From assembly GCA_018821985.1 (NCBI GenBank), contig JAHJKP010000039.1, forward strand, positions 109,376-173,375: 64,000 bases of DNA, in the 5' to 3' direction. Below are positions 8,316 to 17,097 of the stretch, one piece after another. The notes below the pieces were generated by a model that was not told the DNA's origin, made no database searches, and saw nothing but the letters and a program-made list of their open reading frames with translations. A program made the translations under genes and the position numbers. This DNA is from Pseudomonadota bacterium. Lineage in GTDB: Bacteria; Desulfobacterota; Desulfobulbia; Desulfobulbales; Desulfocapsaceae. The stretch's first letter is position 1. Every line of letters starts with the position of its first letter.

Positions 8316-10061
8316 TTATTGCTTCCAGTTCTTCAGCTTGGCAAGGTGTAGTTTTTGATAGCCCTGCAGAAGTTTTTTATGTGTATTAAAACCCTCAAGA
8401 CTCAAACCCGGGCTGTGCAAACCGTAAAAGAGTTCTTTTGCTTCGATAATATCCCTACAGGTTTGCAGAGTACTTCCACCATACATAAGCTGAAAACTGT
8501 CGACATAGTCAGCAAGTTGTCTTGTTGCATCGTCTCTCAGTTCCAACAGCACCCGCAGGCACTGATAATAGCGTGCGGCCTTGTCATCAAGCTGGTCAAT
8601 ATGCAGGCACCAGTTCACCCAGTCGATGGCTTCACTGTTTTTAAGTGCAAGACACAACATGGCTTTTAACTCGCCAATACGTAAAGCGGCCCAGGTGGAA
8701 TCAGGGTCAGGGGCCAAGCCAATAAATTCAGCAACACCTTGAAGATCGTTATACCCTCCTTCATCGAGGCGATCGAGAAGAGACTGCCATTGGGCGTGAT
8801 CAAGATTTTTCAAGGAGAGAATTTCTTTTCGAAACAAGGCTCCTTCGTTTTTATTATTCCAGATCAGATCGTCGACCGGATAAATGTCAGACATGCCGGG
8901 GACAATGATTCGGCAGGCATAAACATTAAGATGGGTGAAATCTGAGATATAGATATCAAAGCCCATCTCATGAATCACATCACATAAAAAGCTGAATTCA
9001 TCTTCGTTGTTTGCATCAAAATCCCAGTCAGAAAATTCATAATCCGCTTTATTTTTAAAGAAATCGTATGCCATCACACCGCTGGAATCGATAAAATGTG
9101 TTTCAAGATTATGGTGGTCGGCAACTTCCTCGAGATTAAAACTGGGAGGCTGAAAAACGTCGAGTTGATTGAGCCCCCTCCCCTGTAGCAATTCCGTTAC
9201 CGTTCGCTCCAATGCCACTTCAAAATTTGGATGCGCCCCGAATGAAGAAAATACAGTGGCATTACCAGGATTGATGAGCGTAACGCTCATTACAGGGTAA
9301 CGCCCACCCAGTGACGCATCGGCAATACGAAGGTGATAACCATGTTGCCGCAGACTGTTCAAGGATTCTGTTATTTTTGGAAAGCGGGCAAGTACATCGT
9401 CAGGTACTTCAGGCAGGCAAATGCCTTCGCTGATAATTTTATTTTTAATGTAACGCTCAAACACTTCTGACAGACTTTGAACGCGAGCCTCGTAGGCTGT
9501 ATTGCCCGCAGCCATCCCGTTGCTTACATACAGGTTGTCGATAATGTTGACCGGAAACCAGATCGTCTCATTGTCACGCTGGCGTTGATAAGGGCAGGCA
9601 CATATGCCACGTTCACCTGTGCCTGAGTTGGTGTCGAATATGGTCGAGGCACTGAACTCGTTTTCCGGGTCATAGTAGTGCCGGAGTTTTTCATCCAGCA
9701 GGGCCAGGGGAATCTTGTTGTTATCGCTCTGAAACCAACGTTCATCTGGATAATGAACAAATTCACCTTGGGAAAAATCTTCGCCAAGGTAGAAATCAGC
9801 AAAAAAGTAATTGCAACTTAAACGTTCAAAATATTCACCCAGCGCACTCGCCAGACAAGATTTTTTTGTGGTACCTTTCCCATTGGTATACATGAGTCCA
9901 CAGTCTTTATCGCGGATATGTACAGAGTAAACGTTTGGTACCGGATTTAACCAGGAGGCTTCTTCAATATCAAAGCCTAAATCAACAAGTTGTCGCTGCA
10001 TGGTTTCAATAGATGATTCCAATGCGGCATCTTTGCCTTTTATAAATGTCTCTTCGTTCAT
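8316..10061 (-). CDS. ycaO: YcaO-domain protein, RimO-associated type
   Basis: 581 residues, collinear from end to end with my recollection of E. coli YcaO (586 aa). Shared stretches include GKDAALE near the start, [64 protein letters not shown] and [13 protein letters not shown]. YcaO is an ATP-binding enzyme reported to support RimO-dependent beta-methylthiolation of ribosomal protein S12. Other YcaO proteins make azoline peptides or thioamides, but no leader-peptide or partner cyclase gene is visible here, so the housekeeping type is favoured. It is a stand-alone gene that shares its terminator with the convergent tRNA. Confidence 0.92.
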   Translation of the reverse strand: MNEETFIKGKDAALESSIETMQRQLVDLGFDIEEASWLNPVPNVYSVHIRDKDCGLMYTNGKGTTKKSCLASALGEYFERLSCNYFFADFYLGEDFSQGEFVHYPDERWFQSDNNKIPLALLDEKLRHYYDPENEFSASTIFDTNSGTGERGICACPYQRQRDNETIWFPVNIIDNLYVSNGMAAGNTAYEARVQSLSEVFERYIKNKIISEGICLPEVPDDVLARFPKITESLNSLRQHGYHLRIADASLGGRYPVMSVTLINPGNATVFSSFGAHPNFEVALERTVTELLQGRGLNQLDVFQPPSFNLEEVADHHNLETHFIDSSGVMAYDFFKNKADYEFSDWDFDANNEDEFSFLCDVIHEMGFDIYISDFTHLNVYACRIIVPGMSDIYPVDDLIWNNKNEGALFRKEILSLKNLDHAQWQSLLDRLDEGGYNDLQGVAEFIGLAPDPDSTWAALRIGELKAMLCLALKNSEAIDWVNWCLHIDQLDDKAARYYQCLRVLLELRDDATRQLADYVDSFQLMYGGSTLQTCRDIIEAKELFYGLHSPGLSLEGFNTHKKLLQGYQKLHLAKLKNWKQ

Positions 10062-10403
10062 TATTTCGTAGATTCCACTAATGGCAATAACTATTTACTT
10101 TTCACACAGATTATTCGGGAACAAGTCACACCATCCATCTTTGTGATGCAACCCTGGATATCTGTATTTGCCAACTATTATGCAGGGCCTCAACGCCATC
10201 TGCATCAAGATCCCACCTTCTCTGAGGTGGGTATTTTTCACCCATGACCCACAGGGCAAGTTCCAGTCAGCAGACCCGCTTTTCAAATCGATTTTCCTCA
10301 GAGGAACGACAGTGCTGGACGCAATAAAAGCCGACAGCTGCGAAATGGTGAATGTGGCGCCTGGCATAGAAAGATAATTACTATCAAGTTCTGTCTGATT
10401 TGA
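10062..10403. other. 342-bp non-coding stretch with a possible transposase remnant
   Basis: Both strands have open frames (minus 10095-10367, plus 10168-10377), neither with a convincing start signal. The plus frame contains PPSLRWVFFTHDPQGKFQ. This resembles the RWVLxxDPxGxF segment of IS4/IS701-like DDE transposases, but the similarity dies out within about 25 residues. At most this is a degraded insertion-sequence fragment. Confidence 0.25.
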
Positions 10404-10850
10404 TTATACCATATGGCCGACAGTGACGGTGGCAACAACAATATATCTTGCCAATTTACCGCTGAAAGTGAGCAAGGAGAATAACAAAAAATTCAGACGT
10501 AAGGAGCCACTTACAAGGCAAAGTGGATCGCCAATGATCGGTACCCAGGAGAGCAGAAGCGACCAGCAACCATATTTTCGGTAGAGAAGAACTGTCTTGT
10601 TGACTCTGGCCTCATCAATACGCAGGATCTTGGTTGCCAGAAATGAAGACCCCCAAAGTCCAATACAGTAGGTAGTACAAGCCCCCAGAAAGTTTCCCAA
10701 GGTTGCCACCACAACCACCTCTTCTATCGGGTATGCCTGCAGGATCAGGGTAACCAACAACCATTCGGAGCCGAGCGGCAGAATGGTTGCCGCCAGGAAA
10801 CTAATGACAAAGAGGGCCGTCAGACTGTGTTGGAGGAGAAAATTGTCCAA
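10404..10850 (-). CDS. yqaA: YqaA-type small DedA-like membrane protein
   Basis: 148 residues with four or five hydrophobic segments. It matches the E. coli YqaA family (SNARE-associated/DedA-like fold): FLAATILPLGSEWLLV near the N-terminus, ATLGNFLGACTTYCIG, LLYRKYGCWSLLLSWVP with the conserved IIGDPLCLVSG loop, and a C-terminal LARYIVVATVT helix. Family members are inner-membrane proteins of uncertain function, and some larger DedA proteins are linked to lipid carrier recycling. Translation appears to start at TTG 10850, but no strong ribosome site is seen and the start is uncertain. Confidence 0.85.
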   Translation of the reverse strand: MDNFLLQHSLTALFVISFLAATILPLGSEWLLVTLILQAYPIEEVVVVATLGNFLGACTTYCIGLWGSSFLATKILRIDEARVNKTVLLYRKYGCWSLLLSWVPIIGDPLCLVSGSLRLNFLLFSLLTFSGKLARYIVVATVTVGHMV

Positions 10851-11051
10851 AAATATTTCGCAGGAATATACTATAACTTACTTATAATATTAATCAAAAA
10901 AACTCTTAAGATACACAGCTAACAACACCTGCTCCCGCTTACCGAGATGGAGACTAGAGGGAAATAGCAGAAACCACCTCTGACTGAATGTCTTTATTTT
11001 AACATGCATCCAGATTTTCGAGCTTATAGAACCGGTATAGAACAGAACGAA

Positions 11052-11084
11052 AAGGGGGTTAAGTCATAACGACATAACCCCCTT
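11052..11084 (-). terminator. Terminator downstream of tRNA-Arg(CCU)
   Basis: Inverted repeat AAGGGGGTTA/TAACCCCCTT with a 13-nt loop. On the minus strand it lies 8 bases after the tRNA 3' end and is followed by a short T-run. Confidence 0.8.
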
Positions 11085-11092
11085 AATTGTAC

Positions 11093-11168
11093 TGGTGCCC
11101 ACGGCGCGAATCGAACGCGCGACACCAGGATTAGGAATCCTGTGCTCTATCCCCTGAGCTACGCGGGC
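11093..11168 (-). tRNA. tRNA-Arg (anticodon CCU)
   Basis: A 76-nt cloverleaf on the minus strand with encoded CCA. Acceptor GCCCGCG pairs with CGTGGGC (one G-U). Anticodon stem CAGGA/TCCTG around loop TTCCTAA gives CCT. The T loop is TTCGAAT. Confidence 0.96.
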
Positions 11169-11261
11169 AGAATAGATTTTTCAAACAGGTGGCATAATAC
11201 CTGAGTTTATTGAAAACGCAATATTTTTCAGAATTACGGTTCCAGACAAAGCATCTGCCCT

Positions 11262-12527
11262 TTACACAGACTCACCGTCCAGAACTTCATTTCCCGAATA
11301 GGCATCATAATGGGTATGAGAGTTGATAATGCAATTGCGTCCCACTATCAGGCCCGCAGGGACTACGGCCTCTTTGCCAATCAGGGTAATCCCGGTATAG
11401 AGATGAGTCGGTTGCTTTCGATTAGGGATATGATGATTGCTCCCCGAACCGACCACCGCGCCCGATCCCACATGAACCCGTTTATCAAAAATAGCAAGAT
11501 CAACTGAAGCACCAGTATCCACCACGCAATCGGCAAAAAGAATGGAATTTTTGACCACGGCCCCATGTTCAACCACCACCCCGGGGGCCAGGACTGAATT
11601 GATCACCGTTCCCTTGACGGTACAACCTGCGGAGATCATGGAGCCTTTGACAACAGCCTCGGACCCGTAACGGGCCGGTGCCCGGTCAGCTCGCCGCTCT
11701 TCAGCCTCTACATTGGTTCGTATCCCCCATTTCTCAGGCGAAATTCCACTCTCCGGCTTCAGGAGATCCATATTGGCCTCCCAATACGCTTGGACCGTAC
11801 CCACATCTCGCCAATACCCATAAAAGGGATAGGCGAAGACATTATCATTCTCAATAGCCCACGGCAGGATATGCATGCCGAAATCGACATCATCGCGATT
11901 TCTTGCCAGAGTATCCAGCAGATAACGCCGATTAAAGACATAAATACCCATGGAGGCAAGATTGGTCCGGGGATTTTTGGGTTTTTCTTCCCAGTCAATT
12001 ATCCGATTCTCGCTATCGATAACCCCGGCACCAAACTGATGAATTTCACTCTTGGAAACCACCATCATAGCCACGGTCACATCGGCCTTCTTATAACGAT
12101 GATACTCAAGCATGGCATGGAAATCCATGTGGTAGATATGATCACCGGAAAGCAGCACCACCTCATCGGCTGGATTTGCCTCCAGAAAATCAATATTCTG
12201 CCGCACCGCATCCGCTGTGCCCTTGTACCAGTCAGAATCCTTAAAACCGGTGCGAGGAGGAAGGATCTTCACCCCGCGGCTCCGACCGGTGAAATCCCAG
12301 GCCTCACCCGTACCGATATGTTTCATCAGAGAAAGTGGCTTATACTGGGTCAAAACCCCGACCTTTGTCAGCCCTGAGTTCATGACATTGCTGAGGCTGA
12401 AATCAATGATCCGGTACAGCCCGCCAAAGGGCACGGCCGGTTTGGCACGGCTCTGAACCAGGATATTCAAGCGACTGCCAACCCCGCCGGCCAACAACAA
12501 AACCAAGGCGTCTTGTCTCCAATTCAT
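11262..12527 (-). CDS. glgC: Glucose-1-phosphate adenylyltransferase (ADP-glucose pyrophosphorylase)
   Basis: 421 residues from the ATG at 12527 (MNWRQDALVLLLAGGVGSRL). Upstream ATG-like codons in the same frame give a non-conserved extension, whereas GAGAGG lies 7 bases before this ATG. Catalytic-domain motifs are LLLAGGVGSRL, AKPAVPFGGLYRIIDFSLSN, GTADAVRQNIDFL, LLSGDHIYHMDF and DWEEKPKNP. The C-terminal ~130 residues are a left-handed beta-helix of hexapeptide repeats. It makes ADP-glucose for glycogen synthesis. The start overlaps the stop of the second glgC-like gene by ATGA, so the two are probably co-translated and may form a heterotetramer as in GlgC/GlgD systems. Confidence 0.93.
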   Translation of the reverse strand: MNWRQDALVLLLAGGVGSRLNILVQSRAKPAVPFGGLYRIIDFSLSNVMNSGLTKVGVLTQYKPLSLMKHIGTGEAWDFTGRSRGVKILPPRTGFKDSDWYKGTADAVRQNIDFLEANPADEVVLLSGDHIYHMDFHAMLEYHRYKKADVTVAMMVVSKSEIHQFGAGVIDSENRIIDWEEKPKNPRTNLASMGIYVFNRRYLLDTLARNRDDVDFGMHILPWAIENDNVFAYPFYGYWRDVGTVQAYWEANMDLLKPESGISPEKWGIRTNVEAEERRADRAPARYGSEAVVKGSMISAGCTVKGTVINSVLAPGVVVEHGAVVKNSILFADCVVDTGASVDLAIFDKRVHVGSGAVVGSGSNHHIPNRKQPTHLYTGITLIGKEAVVPAGLIVGRNCIINSHTHYDAYSGNEVLDGESV

Positions 12528-13828
12528 CGTACCACCTCTCCGGCCGTCACTTTCTCTTTCCACTGCTCGGCAGGCAGATGGGGATCGATGGTGGCTCCTT
12601 CGCCAATGACCGTCCCTGGAGGGATCTGATTATTCCAGCCGATCACCGTCACCGCTCCCGACATCCCAGGTTGCCGCGGCATTAGGCCGTCCTTGGCCGT
12701 CACCCGCGCGTCCTCCTCTCCTACCCTCGGTCCGACAGAGACTCCCGCACCAAAAACACTGTTCACATCGGCCACGACCTTGTTCAGAGAACAATTCTCG
12801 CCAATGACAGTATTAAAAAAGAGGACAGACTGGTCCACCACCGCCCCCTTTTCCACTCGCACCCCAGGAAAGAGGATTGAATTCCGCACCTCTCCCTCAA
12901 TCACACACCCATTATAGATCATACTGTTCTGGACAGTGGCCGTTTCCCTGACCAGAGTGGGCTGAACATCACAGATACCCCGATGGGCAAGGTTGGTTCG
13001 CACCCCCCATTTTTCCATATCAATCTTTGGATTTTCACCCAAGAGATCCATATTGGACTGCCAGTATTCTTCAATTGTTCTGGTATACCCCCAATATCCC
13101 TGATGTTTGTACCCATAAACCCGGCAGTTCTGCTCCATAAGCATAGGGATGATGTCCCGCCCGAATTCATAGGAATTCTTACCATGATTCTCCTCCAAGG
13201 CACGACAGAGGACCTCGGGCCGGAAACACAAGACCGTGAGTGAGGCCCAACGGGACTGAGGTTCTACTGGTTTTTCCCAGTAGGAAAGTACCCTCCCCCC
13301 CCGCTCCCCGTCTTCATCATCGAGTGCCGCCACCCCGAAACGGTGGGCCTTATCCAAGGGCACCTGAATAAGACCGAGGGTCAGATCCGCCTTCTTTTCG
13401 TGGTGATAAGCGATCATCTTCCGGTAATCCATATTATAGATATGGTCTCCTGAAAGGATCAGGATCTCTTCCGGCTGATGATAGCGGACAAAATCAAGGT
13501 TTTTGTAAACAGCATCAGCAGACCCCAGATACCAGTCCGCGCTGTCCATATCCTTGAAAGGGGGAAGGATTGAGATGCCGCGATTGCGGCCGATCATATC
13601 CCATGCCGCTCCGGTACCGATATGATTAATGAGGGAAAAACTCCGATATTGGCTGAGAATGGCAATCCGTTCAATACCGGAATTCATCAAATTGCTCAGG
13701 GCAAAATCGATAACCCGGCAGAATCCCCCAAAAGGCACGGCTGATTTCGGGCGATAACAGGTAAGAACGTCCAATTCATCAACCCGGCTGCCCGCCAGAA
13801 TCATCGCAAGCGTGGAAGGTGTGTTCAT
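12524..13828 (-). CDS. Second GlgC-like nucleotidyltransferase with variant nucleotide loop and an inserted repeat peptide
   Basis: 434 residues, clearly homologous to the neighbouring GlgC (PKSAVPFGGFCRVIDFALSN, GSADAVYKNLDF, ILSGDHIYNMDYR, YWEKPVEP, then a beta-helix). The usual GGxGxRL loop is replaced by MILAGSRVDELDVLT. The RVDEL variant is familiar from a GlgC subgroup, so activity may persist, but a regulatory (GlgD-like) role is possible. Near residues 376-394 the helix is interrupted by VTAKDGLMPRQPGMSGAVT, which is a copy of the AKDG element (12648-12703). It shares a 4-bp overlap with the downstream glgC. Confidence 0.88.
   Translation of the reverse strand: MNTPSTLAMILAGSRVDELDVLTCYRPKSAVPFGGFCRVIDFALSNLMNSGIERIAILSQYRSFSLINHIGTGAAWDMIGRNRGISILPPFKDMDSADWYLGSADAVYKNLDFVRYHQPEEILILSGDHIYNMDYRKMIAYHHEKKADLTLGLIQVPLDKAHRFGVAALDDEDGERGGRVLSYWEKPVEPQSRWASLTVLCFRPEVLCRALEENHGKNSYEFGRDIIPMLMEQNCRVYGYKHQGYWGYTRTIEEYWQSNMDLLGENPKIDMEKWGVRTNLAHRGICDVQPTLVRETATVQNSMIYNGCVIEGEVRNSILFPGVRVEKGAVVDQSVLFFNTVIGENCSLNKVVADVNSVFGAGVSVGPRVGEEDARVTAKDGLMPRQPGMSGAVTVIGWNNQIPPGTVIGEGATIDPHLPAEQWKEKVTAGEVVR
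12648..12703 (-). repeat. AKDG element, copy A (inside the glgC paralogue)
   Basis: One 51-bp unit bounded by GTCAC boxes (12648 and 12699, exactly 51 apart on the plus strand), with core GGCCGTCCTTGGCC. It is similar to the units at 15634-15740 and in the same translation frame (VTAKDGLMPR). It lies in a loop of the C-terminal beta-helix. Confidence 0.8.
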
Positions 13829-13898
13829 TCTTCACCCATTAAAAGGAAAGGAATATTTTTCTCTTTAACACCAACTACTTCGCCATTAGCTTTGCCAA

Positions 13899-14921
13899 CT
13901 ACTTCATATGACGGGTAGTAAGTCGTTTGAGAGTCAGAGAGGTAAACTCTTGATCTTCTGGTGCCAGATTTTTCAAGGGGACTTCTGCCCGGGCAGCCTC
14001 TTTATGCCCGCCTGCTGACCCAACAGCGCCAAAGATGCGAGTGGCAAGTTTTCCCGCATTCTTTCGATAACCGTCACAACGAAAGATCACAATCAGGCGT
14101 TCACCGTGGATACCAGAAACAAAGACCCAGTCCACCTCATCAACATGATTAAGAAAGTCAGCAATAATCACCAGCACATCAGGACTGCGGACCTTGCCGA
14201 CATGGGAATACAAACGCCGTTTTGAATATTTCAGCTCTGCCAGTCCGGCAAAAAAATATTTGAGTTCAGAACGCCGGAGATCAGTAAGCTCAATCTTTCT
14301 CACCAGATTTCTATTGGCAAGGGTAAAGAGATAACGAAACGAGATCCCATCAGAAAGACGGGATTGTTTCTCAAAATTACGGGTATCCACCTTGATCCCG
14401 TAAAAAAGAGCTGTGGCCGTGGCCACGGTGGGCTTAATGCGGGCTGCCCGCAGATACTCCACAAGCATGGAGGAGGCAGCGCCATAATCTGGCCTGATAT
14501 CGACAAAATTAGCCTGACACTCACCAGTAAGTGGGTGATGATCAATCACGGCATCAAACTTGACCTTCTCAAAACAGGGGAGATGTGCTGGTTGTGAGTC
14601 TACCAGCACTTTTTTGCTGAAGGCATCGAGCTTTACATTATTCCACCGCTCCAGAGGAATCTTTAAACGTTGAACCATGGCGATATTATTTAATCGCCGG
14701 ATCTCGTTTGGGTGGGCGATAACCACATTCTTCACCCTGTAGCGGAGCAACTGTTTAATCGCCATGGCGCAAGCCAGGGCATCAGGATCTGCGTTAATAC
14801 AGACAAGGACCTCATCCTCTTTTTCAAAAATATTCCAGAATCCCTGTAAACGTTCTTTGGCTGTTCTAGGGGAAACACTCATGGTAGAGGAAGATGCGCC
14901 ATTTTTTTGTTTTATCGCCAT
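13899..14921 (-). CDS. DHH-family phosphoesterase (NrnA/RecJ-like superfamily)
   Basis: 340 residues. The DHH domain shows a metal-binding NADPDALACAM motif (residues ~44-54), VDSQPAH, VIDHHPLTG (the DHH signature) and DIRPDYGAASSM. The C-terminal DHHA1 domain ends in GAVGSAGGHKEAARAE. This is the arrangement of NrnA-type proteins that degrade oligoribonucleotides or pAp/c-di-nucleotides, but substrate cannot be assigned. It sits 70 bases upstream of the glgC pair on the same strand and may be co-transcribed. No clear ribosome site precedes the ATG. Confidence 0.85.
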   Translation of the reverse strand: MAIKQKNGASSSTMSVSPRTAKERLQGFWNIFEKEDEVLVCINADPDALACAMAIKQLLRYRVKNVVIAHPNEIRRLNNIAMVQRLKIPLERWNNVKLDAFSKKVLVDSQPAHLPCFEKVKFDAVIDHHPLTGECQANFVDIRPDYGAASSMLVEYLRAARIKPTVATATALFYGIKVDTRNFEKQSRLSDGISFRYLFTLANRNLVRKIELTDLRRSELKYFFAGLAELKYSKRRLYSHVGKVRSPDVLVIIADFLNHVDEVDWVFVSGIHGERLIVIFRCDGYRKNAGKLATRIFGAVGSAGGHKEAARAEVPLKNLAPEDQEFTSLTLKRLTTRHMK

Positions 14922-15188
14922 TTAAATATATCTAGTCCCGGGAGACTATGGTTTCCATACAGGTTATCAAAATAATTCAACTCATCCCTTATCATATCCA
15001 AGGATATCTTGGGAAATAAGGACCTTCGTTGAAAGGGTCAGCTTATCCATCCGACAGCTTCAATGCATACGAAAAATCTTATCGCAGCTACTCAACCAAG
15101 AACTGAACACCAACAAATCCATCTTCAACTATAGCATATCGCCAAAGAGGAAAGCAAGCCTGATGCACACTGATAAAACTCTCTGCCG

Positions 15189-16925
15189 CTATTCTTTCTG
15201 CTCTGCAAAGAGAGGAACGGAGGGGAAAAGTGAAGGATCAGTATGGGGAATAAAACGTGCCCCGGAGAAGCGTATCATGAATTCCTGGTTCACATTCAAT
15301 TCGACATAGGTGATCTTAGAGACAATATCCAGACACTCCTGCCTTGCTGACTGCTCCAACAGAACCTGTTCAGCTCCCCGAAGCGAACTGTTGCCAATTG
15401 CCCTATAGACCGACAGATCCAGATCAGGAAGCATCCCCAGGGTTATTGCCTGCTGCGGATTGATATGATTGCCGAAGGCTCCAGCCACACAGATCTCAGC
15501 CAAGTCAACAAAAGCAAGCCCCACCTGATTTACCAGGGTAGCCAGAATCGCATACATGGCGGCCTTGGAGCGAATCATCGCATCCAGATCAATCTGCTCA
15601 AGCAGCACCTCGTCACCACCACCCTCCTTGGCCGTCACCGCTCCCGCCTTCCCTGGCTCCCGCGGCATTAGGCCATCCTTGGCCGTCACCGCTCCCGCCT
15701 TCCCTGGCTCCCGCGGCATTAGGCCATCCTTGGCCGTCACTACGACAAAGGCCCGCTGTCCATCCCGTTCCACAATCCGCTGCCGCATAAAGGCCGCGCG
15801 AACCGGATCACTCTCCTTGGCCGGGTCTCTGAATTTTCCACGGATATCAATGATCCTGGCCAGATAGAGCGAGGCCACAAGATCAATCAGACCGGAACCG
15901 CAGATGCCACGCGCCGGGGCGCCATCAATGGTTTTCACCTCCATTGAATATGTCTCGGGGTTAATGGAGACGTACTCAATGGCGCCAGGCGCTGCCCGCA
16001 TCCCCATCCTGGCCACCCCACCTTCAAGTGCCGGACCGGCAGCCCCGGCACAGGCAATAAGCCAGTCCTGATTTCCCAAAACCACCTCGGCGTTGGTACC
16101 CACGTCAATCAGCATCCTCGTCTGTTCGGATGCGGCCATACCCGAGGCAAGAATCCCTGAAATCAGATCTCCACCAAAATAACTGCCAATGGAGGGCATA
16201 ATCCACACCGGGGCGGCCTGATGCAGGATCAGTCCGAGTTCCCGGCTCTCCATGGGTTCAATAGCGTTCACCATGGGGATATAAGGTTCCCGGCAGATAT
16301 GAAAAGGATCAAGGCCGAGGAGGAGATGGGTCATGGTTGTATTACCGGATACCGACAGCGCCCGGATCTCACCGGCCTCCACCCCACTGCCTGCAACCAG
16401 TTCAGCCGTCAGAGTATTGATACAGGCAACAATACTCTGCTGCAGGACAGCAAGACCCGGGTCCATGAAGGAGAGATCTATCTCCCGCATCTGCCTCCTC
16501 ACGTTGGTGGCCTGATGGATACGACTGAGGATATCAGCCCCATATTCGATCTGGCTGTTTTCACGCCCCGCGGACGAAAGAATCCGGCCGGTCAACAGAT
16601 CCACCAGGTTCGCCTCCAGATGAGTGGTACCAAGATCAAGGGCCATGGCAGGGAGTATTGCCGGCATCTCAGCTAAAAAATCCGCCAGCACCCATCTTTC
16701 CGGAAGATCATTGACCAAGGCAACCCCGGAAAATTCGGCCTGGCGAAAACGCCGGCACAGCACCACAATTCTGGCAAAAGGGATTTCAAGCGGTCGGGTG
16801 TCGGGCAATATCGCCCTGAGGGCATGACGCAGGCGATCCAGGTCGGCAGTATTATCCTGCAAGCTGGGTTTCTCCGCCGTCACGGGGACAGCGATGACAA
16901 AAGGGGTCATATTTCTTGAGGGCAT
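15189..16925 (-). CDS. RACo/RamA-like ASKHA ATPase (DUF4445) lacking the ferredoxin domain
   Basis: 578 residues from ATG 16925, preceded by AAGGA at 7-8 bases; a longer frame upstream is non-conserved. It has the ASKHA elements of corrinoid reductive activators: LDLGTTHLEANLVD (phosphate 1), SIGSYFGGDLISG, IDVGTNAEVVLGN (phosphate 2), CAGAAGPALEGGVARMG, GICGSGLIDL and CVAGAFGNHINPQQAI. RACo-type proteins use ATP to drive reduction of Co(II) corrinoid in methyltransferase systems, normally through an N-terminal [2Fe-2S] ferredoxin domain. Here the N-terminus has no such cysteine set, so electrons would have to come from a separate partner. At about residues 395-435 two tandem AKDG repeats interrupt a surface loop before DEVLLEQIDLDAMIRSKAA. 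No methyltransferase or corrinoid-protein gene is adjacent. Confidence 0.85.
   Translation of the reverse strand: MPSRNMTPFVIAVPVTAEKPSLQDNTADLDRLRHALRAILPDTRPLEIPFARIVVLCRRFRQAEFSGVALVNDLPERWVLADFLAEMPAILPAMALDLGTTHLEANLVDLLTGRILSSAGRENSQIEYGADILSRIHQATNVRRQMREIDLSFMDPGLAVLQQSIVACINTLTAELVAGSGVEAGEIRALSVSGNTTMTHLLLGLDPFHICREPYIPMVNAIEPMESRELGLILHQAAPVWIMPSIGSYFGGDLISGILASGMAASEQTRMLIDVGTNAEVVLGNQDWLIACAGAAGPALEGGVARMGMRAAPGAIEYVSINPETYSMEVKTIDGAPARGICGSGLIDLVASLYLARIIDIRGKFRDPAKESDPVRAAFMRQRIVERDGQRAFVVVTAKDGLMPREPGKAGAVTAKDGLMPREPGKAGAVTAKEGGGDEVLLEQIDLDAMIRSKAAMYAILATLVNQVGLAFVDLAEICVAGAFGNHINPQQAITLGMLPDLDLSVYRAIGNSSLRGAEQVLLEQSARQECLDIVSKITYVELNVNQEFMIRFSGARFIPHTDPSLFPSVPLFAEQKE
15634..15740 (-). 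repeat. AKDG element, copy B: two perfect 51-bp tandem units within the RACo-like gene
   Basis: GTCAC boxes at 15634, 15685 and 15736 mark two identical 51-bp units. A shortened remnant lies to the left (box at 15612). Each unit codes for a 17-residue peptide with VTAKDGLMPREPG followed by KAGA. Each contains the small hairpin GGCCA-TCCT-TGGCC and two GCTCCCGC boxes. The unit length is a multiple of three, so the reading frame is kept. Confidence 0.92.
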
Positions 16926-16947
16926 CTTATTTTCCTTCTTTCTTCCA

Positions 16948-17097
16948 TTATTTCGCAGTGGTGACCAGATAAGAAGCCAGTCGCTCTTCATCCATACCCC
17001 AAGGGCACTTCCTTCGGGGCGTCCACTCCGCGAGTGACACTGGGCCATCCTTGGCCTGCGTAACGAAATGATCAGAAATGGAGTATTTTTTTCGCAA
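16948..17097 (-). CDS. Possible 49-aa short ORF formed by repeat sequence, upstream of the RACo-like gene
   Basis: A TTG-started frame of 49 codons ends in TAA 22 bases before the RACo-like ATG. Its middle is QAKDGPVSLAEWTPRRKC followed by PWGMDEERLA. The segments QAKDGPVS and DEER recur at the start of TsaB (39561-39622). The frame is built from an AT-rich intergenic repeat joined to an AKDG-type element, so it may be a leader ORF or simply a repeat that happens to be open. No clear ribosome site was found. Confidence 0.3.
   Translation of the reverse strand: MRKKYSISDHFVTQAKDGPVSLAEWTPRRKCPWGMDEERLASYLVTTAK
16982..17059 (-). repeat. AKDG-type element, copy E (long variant)
   Basis: It runs from CGCTCTTCATCC to CACTGGGCCATCCTTGGCCTGC. 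It contains three potential hairpins: an imperfect CCCCAAGG...CCTTCGGGG, CACTC-CGC-GAGTG, and GGCCA-TCCT-TGGCC. The two ends match copy D at tsaB, which lacks the middle. Confidence 0.7.

Noticed and set aside
8316..10061. YcaO as part of a thiazole/oxazole peptide cluster
   Set aside because: No precursor peptide, dehydrogenase or E1-like gene is adjacent and the sequence follows the RimO-associated YcaO type.
10095..10377. Overlapping frames on both strands between ycaO and the YqaA-like gene
   Set aside because: Neither has a start signal or convincing full-length similarity; only a weak transposase-like stretch is seen, so no gene is called.
15189..17048. Longer start of the RACo-like gene at 17048
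   Set aside because: The added 41 residues come from repeat DNA in another frame and lack a ribosome site, whereas ATG 16925 has one.
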